From Owenia fusiformis (taxonomy: Eukaryota; Annelida; Polychaeta; Sabellida; Oweniidae), in the NCBI GenBank assembly GCA_903813345.2, contig CAIIXF020000001.1, positions 32,856,866 through 32,920,865 on the forward strand: 64,000 nt of DNA, written 5' to 3'. Made by a program: the position numbers and the translations under genes. The notes beneath the pieces are model-generated. The model was not told the origin of the DNA and did not search any database. It was given only the letters and a program-made list of their open reading frames with translations. Of the stretch, positions 59,541-64,000 are shown in pieces; within the stretch, counting starts at the first letter, position 1, and the number at the start of each line of letters is the position of its first letter.

Positions 59541-59923
59541 AATGGCCGACAATAAAAAAGTGATTATAAGTTTTTGCTGATTTCCTTTTACAAAATTGTC
59601 ACATATAACCACTGTTAACAATAACATAGGCTTTTACAACAAAGTACACCTGAAATTATTTATAAAGCTACTAAATAGTTAAAGTATGAAAACTCAAAAA
59701 CACCATTCAATATGATACAATGTAACATCGCGCGCTAACTTTTCTTAAAGACATTCGAAATGGCTGACATGACTGAGTTAACAGGTCCAAAACCTAATCA
59801 GATGTAGAATGAAGTAAGCTGAACAAGATATTAAGGTGCTATGGAAGTTATCAGGAAATGACAAAACAGGAAGTGACAATTTTTTTTTGCATTTTCAGAC
59901 ATTTTTTGAACAAAGATAACGGA

Positions 59924-61599
59924 TAGGGTGGCTCAAAATAATTTTTTTTTGGAAATGTTATGCTCCCTACGTGAATCGAGTTGCATTTTGAGGTAAATAT
60001 CACCTGTGATTTTTTTCAAATTTTTTAGTCAACTTTTAGGGGTCCCCCACAGCCTTTGAAGTTTGCCCATAGGCTTAACATTAGTGGGCGTCGCCCAAAA
60101 TCGTACTTTGTAGAAGTTTTCTTCGAGAGTGATTTATTTATGTTGTTTAAAGAAAAACAACATTGTATATGATATGATTAGATGTTTAAATCATCATATT
60201 ACTCTGTTTCATCATGTGAACTTATATAAAAGGTTATTCTTACAATATCCTATTTACAAAATATCAGGTACATTCGACCAGTATAATTATTTGAACAAGT
60301 ACAGTTTTAGAGAATCATGTCTCATATATGATTTGGTATTGTCATTATAATGGTTTAAACTGTAAAAGGTATTTTCATTTTTGACATTTAATGTTTTAAA
60401 CATGGTTCAGATCAGATTTTCTTATAAGTGACACTCTTCCTCTATGATCTGAGCGTACAACACATACATTGTCACGATGCGCCGCGTCATAGGTCATTTG
60501 AGAGCATTCCTGTACCAGCTTCACTGCTTGTTCAGCTGGATCATTCACAGAATGCAGGTCTTGACAGAAATTCTGGGTTTGAATATAAGTTGCTCTGAGC
60601 GTACAACACATACATTGTCACGATAAGAGCCAAGATCTCTCAGTTACAAACATTGTTAGTGATGGTTTAACATTGCCTAATCAAGCAGCAACTGGGTTGA
60701 ATTCAGGCTGTCCTGGTTTGCCAGTTGCAAATTGTACAGGCTGTGGGATGTTGAGCAGTGCTGTAGCAAGCTCCTGCTTCTCCTCTCTTGCTCTGTCTTA
60801 CACTGCCAAGAGCTGCGACCAACCTGGAGCCTACCACCATGTCAGGTTCATGGGGAAGAGTCTCAACCTCTTGAAGATATTCATGCTCAGCCACTTATTT
60901 GTCCAACTTACTCCACAGCAACTGCAGAGGATAGATAACACAACTTGTGGGATTTGTGGTCTGTCTCTACGGATGGTATTTCCTAAGTGCCCCGTTGACA
61001 ACCACAGCACCTCTTCACGGTCTCAAGTTCTTGTATAAACTGCAGGAATATCTCAAATGACCTGTGACGCGGCGCATCGTGACAATGTATGTGCTTAACG
61101 CTCAGATCATAGAGGAAGAAAATCTGATCTGAACCATGTTTAAAACATTGAATGTCAAGAATGAATATACCTTTTACAGTTTAAAACATTATAATGACAA
61201 TACCAAATCATATATGAGACATGATTCTCTAAAACTGTATTTGTTCAAATAATTATACTGGTCGAATGAACCTAATATTTTGTTAATAACCTTTTATATA
61301 AGTTCACATGATGGAACAGAGTAATATGATGATTTAAACATCTAATAATATCATATACAATGTTGTTTTTCTTCACACAACAAATATAAATCACTCTAGA
61401 AGAAAACTTCAACAAAGTACGATTTTGGACGACGCCCACTAATGTTAAGCCTATGGGCAAACTTCAAAGGCTGTGGGGGACCCCTAAAAGTTGACTAAAA
61501 AAATTGAAAAAAATCACAGGTGATATTAACCCCAAAATGCAACTCGATTCACGTAGGGAGCATAACATTTCCAAAAAAAAATTATTTTGAGCCACCCTA
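59924..61599. mobile_element. 1.7-kb long-TIR element with 8-bp target duplication
   Basis: Ends TAGGGTGGCTC and GAGCCACCCTA, flanked by ATAACGGA on both sides (59916-59923 and 61600-61607). Inverted arms of about 560-590 bp (59924-60515 and 61041-61599) share CCCATAGGCTTAACATTAGT, GGGCGTCGCCCA and CGATGCGCCGCGTCA. The 8-bp duplication suits hAT, MuDR-like and related superfamilies. No transposase; only a small relic frame. Confidence 0.9.
60396..60611 (-). pseudogene. Relic frame in the long-TIR element
   Basis: 71 residues including VNDPAEQAVKLVQECSQMTY, then DAAHRDNVCVV. The VNDxAExxVKLxQ phrase resembles a motif I remember from uncharacterised repeat-borne proteins of invertebrates. It is partly within the left arm and clearly incomplete. 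Confidence 0.35.
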
Positions 61600-62156
61600 A
61601 TAACGGAGTTCTGTTTTGACCTCCAGTCAATTCAACTAGTTCCAAATACCATTTACAGGTCCAGGATCACAATGTTCATGCTCAGAATGACCCTTTACAT
61701 GATGAAATAATCTTTTCAGCCCTATGAAAATGTGACTGAAAAATAGCTAAAAGTAGAAGGTTGGAAAGGTCAGTGAACAGAATCTTTTGAATTTTTCAGA
61801 AAATGTGCCCAATATATTGCTCTAAATGATACAATCTTTGAAAATTTGATATCATTCATAGAAAAAGAAATTGATTGATTGAAAATGATTTGAAAAGCGA
61901 TCTATTTTCCTTTTTATGATCGCCATTTTTGTTTGTTAAATTTGCAGAGAAGGATTTTAGCATTTGACTTCAAAATGGCCGACAGGAAGTAGGTATCGAG
62001 TTAAATTTTTTCATCCACATCTGATATCTGTACGGACGGCAATATTATTAATGGCCATCTTGATACTTTCCTGAAAAGCAAGGAAATACACACATGCCAT
62101 CATACTTAATTACAAGTCTTGATCGAAAAGGAAGTACTTCAGCCCTCAAATACTTA

Positions 62157-62982
62157 CTATTTTTTTCATGGCCTGAGTTCGTCGCTTACATGCTAAATTG
62201 AAGAGTTAGCTGACGTTTGGGAGATCTGACTTACCTTCTAAAGGTTAGAACCCGAATCTTAATGAAACCATATCACCTTTGTTCCGTCAACCATGGAGCA
62301 TTTGCCACAACATCCAAGAGGTAAATCATGGACCGTGAAAATGAATGATTTCCTTGTAAGTTCCGGAAGTTTCAATACGAAAAATTACCGAACATATGTG
62401 AAAACCGAATATTTGTTCGTTGTTTTCACGATTTACAGGTTCGTTTGTTCTCCAATGTTTTGGTCTAAATTATAAAGCATCACCAACAGGTCTTACTCTA
62501 TTAATCGACTAATACAGCAGACGGCTCATATTTCTACGTAGCATTTCGTTCAGACCAATAGTGGGAGTGCAGATCACGCAGTTTCGTTCGATGCGTACAT
62601 CACTTGAAATTGGTAATTTTAAATATTGGCTACTTCACTTAGCTTGGCGGATGTAAAACATTGCTTATATTCTTTTAATTTTCACACCAGACATGCTTGG
62701 TTGACACGTCAACAAAGTAAAGTTCAAGGGTCAATGCGTTATTTCGTGATAACTACAACGCCTTCCCGGATGTCAACATGATGAAAAATGAAAAAGTCGG
62801 AAAAGCATTTACACTAATTTCTATCAAATGCTGTGTTTATGCATCATCAATGACGCAACAAAGGTGATATGGTTTCATTAAGATTCGGGTTCTAACCTTT
62901 AGAAGGTAAGTCAGACTCCCAAACGTCAGCTAACTCTTATATTTAGCATGTTAGCGACAAACTCAGGCCATGAAAAAAATAG
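62157..62982. mobile_element. 826-bp TIR element flanked by TA
   Basis: Ends CTATTTTTTTCATGGCCTGA and its inverse, with TA on both sides. Arms of about 130 bp share GTTAGCTGACGTTTGGGAG and TTAGAACCCGAATCTTAATG. It contains a short frame at 62293 (MEHLPQHPRGKSWTVKMNDF L) that ends at a TTG|TAAGT donor-like site. Mariner-like by its TA duplication, but no transposase. Confidence 0.75.
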
Positions 62983-63309
62983 TACACGGATTGATGTTAC
63001 TGATGTAAGACACAGTTAGAGACCAAAAGTAAGCCGCGGATCGACTTAATTTGATTTCAAAGGTTATTATTATTAATCAGATGTTTACTTCCCCGTTTGA
63101 GAGCCATAGGTTTCAAAATCTAACATGGCTCTCGAAGTGAGTAACCCTTGGCCCCAAGAAGGTAAGCCCATAGCGAATTCACTTACCACAAATTTTTACT
63201 CAACCCAAGATAAATTTATTCGAGAGAGTGTCTGGAACAAAATGATACCCTCAAACCTTTTTTCCCAGCCGAGTAACGAAATCGGGAGCTAGGGACAGCA
63301 TAGACGGTG

Positions 63310-63364
63310 AACACCGCCTCTAATGCGTTGGATTGTCGTAAGGACTTGCATTAGAGGCGGTGTT
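63310..63364. repeat. Hairpin with perfect 17-bp arms
   Basis: AACACCGCCTCTAATGC (63310-63326) is the exact inverse of 63348-63364, with a 21-nt loop. It may be a tiny foldback MITE or a structured RNA. Confidence 0.8.
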
Positions 63365-63692
63365 TATCCTTGTAAATTCATGCCAATCTAAGTTTTTCTT
63401 GATTATTTTTGCCGGTTCACTTTATCTTAATCTTCTGCTTAGAATCTCTGCGTCATTTACAGAGAAATATAAACAAAATGGATACATTGATGATTTATAC
63501 AAAAAATTACCATAGCTTTGTGGTTGTAGAAGGTTGAATTGTGCTAATTTTGTAGCAAAATCGCCGTTTGTCGCTACTGTTTACAAAATCTTTATGGCGG
63601 CTTCTATTCTCACGAGATTTGACGAGAGTAGGCATTGAATATTGCTGACATCTATTTGACTATACAGAGTTTATATCATTCATTCGACCATC

Positions 63693-63887
63693 ATGTATTT
63701 GATGGAAGAAATCAATGATCTCTATTCGCATAACATAAAACCAAAGTTTGGATTTGATTTGAAGCCAGAACAGTTACAAGACGTGATAACAAACATATTG
63801 AATCAAGAATCCACTATAGCAGTTTTACAAACTGGTTATTGGAAAACATTACAACACGTGATCATCAAATTACGTCACGTCACGTGA
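63693..63887 (+). pseudogene. RecQ-like helicase N-terminal fragment
   Basis: The frame reads KFGFDLKPEQLQDVITNILN and then STIAVLQTGYWKTLQHVI. This matches the start of a RecQ-type helicase core: the FGF..L+PEQ..(Q-motif region) followed by the Walker A loop, usually PTGYGKS/T. Here the loop is QTGYWKT, which replaces the glycine before the catalytic lysine and should impair ATP binding. The frame ends after 64 codons in a GTCACGTGATCATCA-rich sequence. It is either a dead copy or the first exon of a gene leaving the window; the altered motif favours a dead copy. Confidence 0.55.
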
Positions 63888-64000
63888 TCATCACACTGAT
63901 TTATGCAACGCATGCGCACTTGAAATTAGGTCAGCGAAAATGTCAAGAAGACCGGTCAGAAATGCAATTTCGTCTTATCTGCAAGGATTACACAGAATTA

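Noticed and set aside
60673-61038. 121-residue frame in the loop of the long-TIR element
   Set aside because: Overlaps other frames on both strands, no domain, and composition like the surrounding repeat.

Overview
This window is animal nuclear DNA: AT-rich, with introns, one dispersed coding gene, and dense transposon and satellite sequence. Nothing prokaryotic or organellar was seen. The only clearly intact protein-coding gene is that for the large-subunit ribosomal stalk protein P0 (RPLP0). It lies on the minus strand as six coding exons between 53919 and 35176, and its splice phases join cleanly to give 315 residues, against 317 in human. The protein is plainly metazoan, but sequence alone does not fix the phylum. 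A marine invertebrate is the best guess, from the abundance of satellites carrying a GATGGCSGCC box and ending in GACG tetranucleotide arrays.

Layout. From 0.27 to 8.2 kb a composite foldback element has arms made of a ~145-bp satellite. From 8.6 to 17.9 kb there is a series of small inverted-repeat elements (MITEs), tRNA-derived repeats and nested insertions. From 17.9 to 18.8 kb lies a broken Penelope-type reverse transcriptase. It abuts a duplicated ~1.5-kb segment that was itself split by a 3-kb terminal-inverted-repeat (TIR) element at 18.8-21.8 kb. From 24 to 35 kb come satellites, a 3.5-kb foldback whose loop is a ~30-bp-period minisatellite, and related repeats. From 35 to 54 kb is RPLP0, whose introns 3 and 4 are swollen to about 7 kb each by satellites, a ~6-kb foldback and tRNA-derived repeats. 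From 54 to 64 kb there are a LINE fragment, two further satellite families, a long-TIR element with an 8-bp target duplication, a TA-flanked TIR element and a RecQ-like helicase fragment.

The most notable observations are as follows. (1) Two paralogous C/D-box snoRNA candidates sit in RPLP0 introns 1 and 3, at 75 and 87 nt upstream of the 3' splice sites. Their terminal stems differ in sequence yet pair in both copies. (2) Two copies and one remnant of a ~387-bp MITE are inserted exactly between AAA and TTT with no target duplication. Unoccupied paralogous sites in the same window show this, and it is the behaviour described for Spy transposons. (3) A TIR element in RPLP0 intron 2, on the same strand, contains a neat two-exon 45-codon reading frame. 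(4) Five unrelated satellite families all carry a YY1-like ATGGCSGCC box.

How the parts work together: RPLP0 appears to be the functional host transcription unit, carrying the snoRNAs in its introns. The rest is layered mobile and satellite DNA, and the order of several nested insertions can be read directly. All family assignments come from reading motifs by eye; no database search was run.
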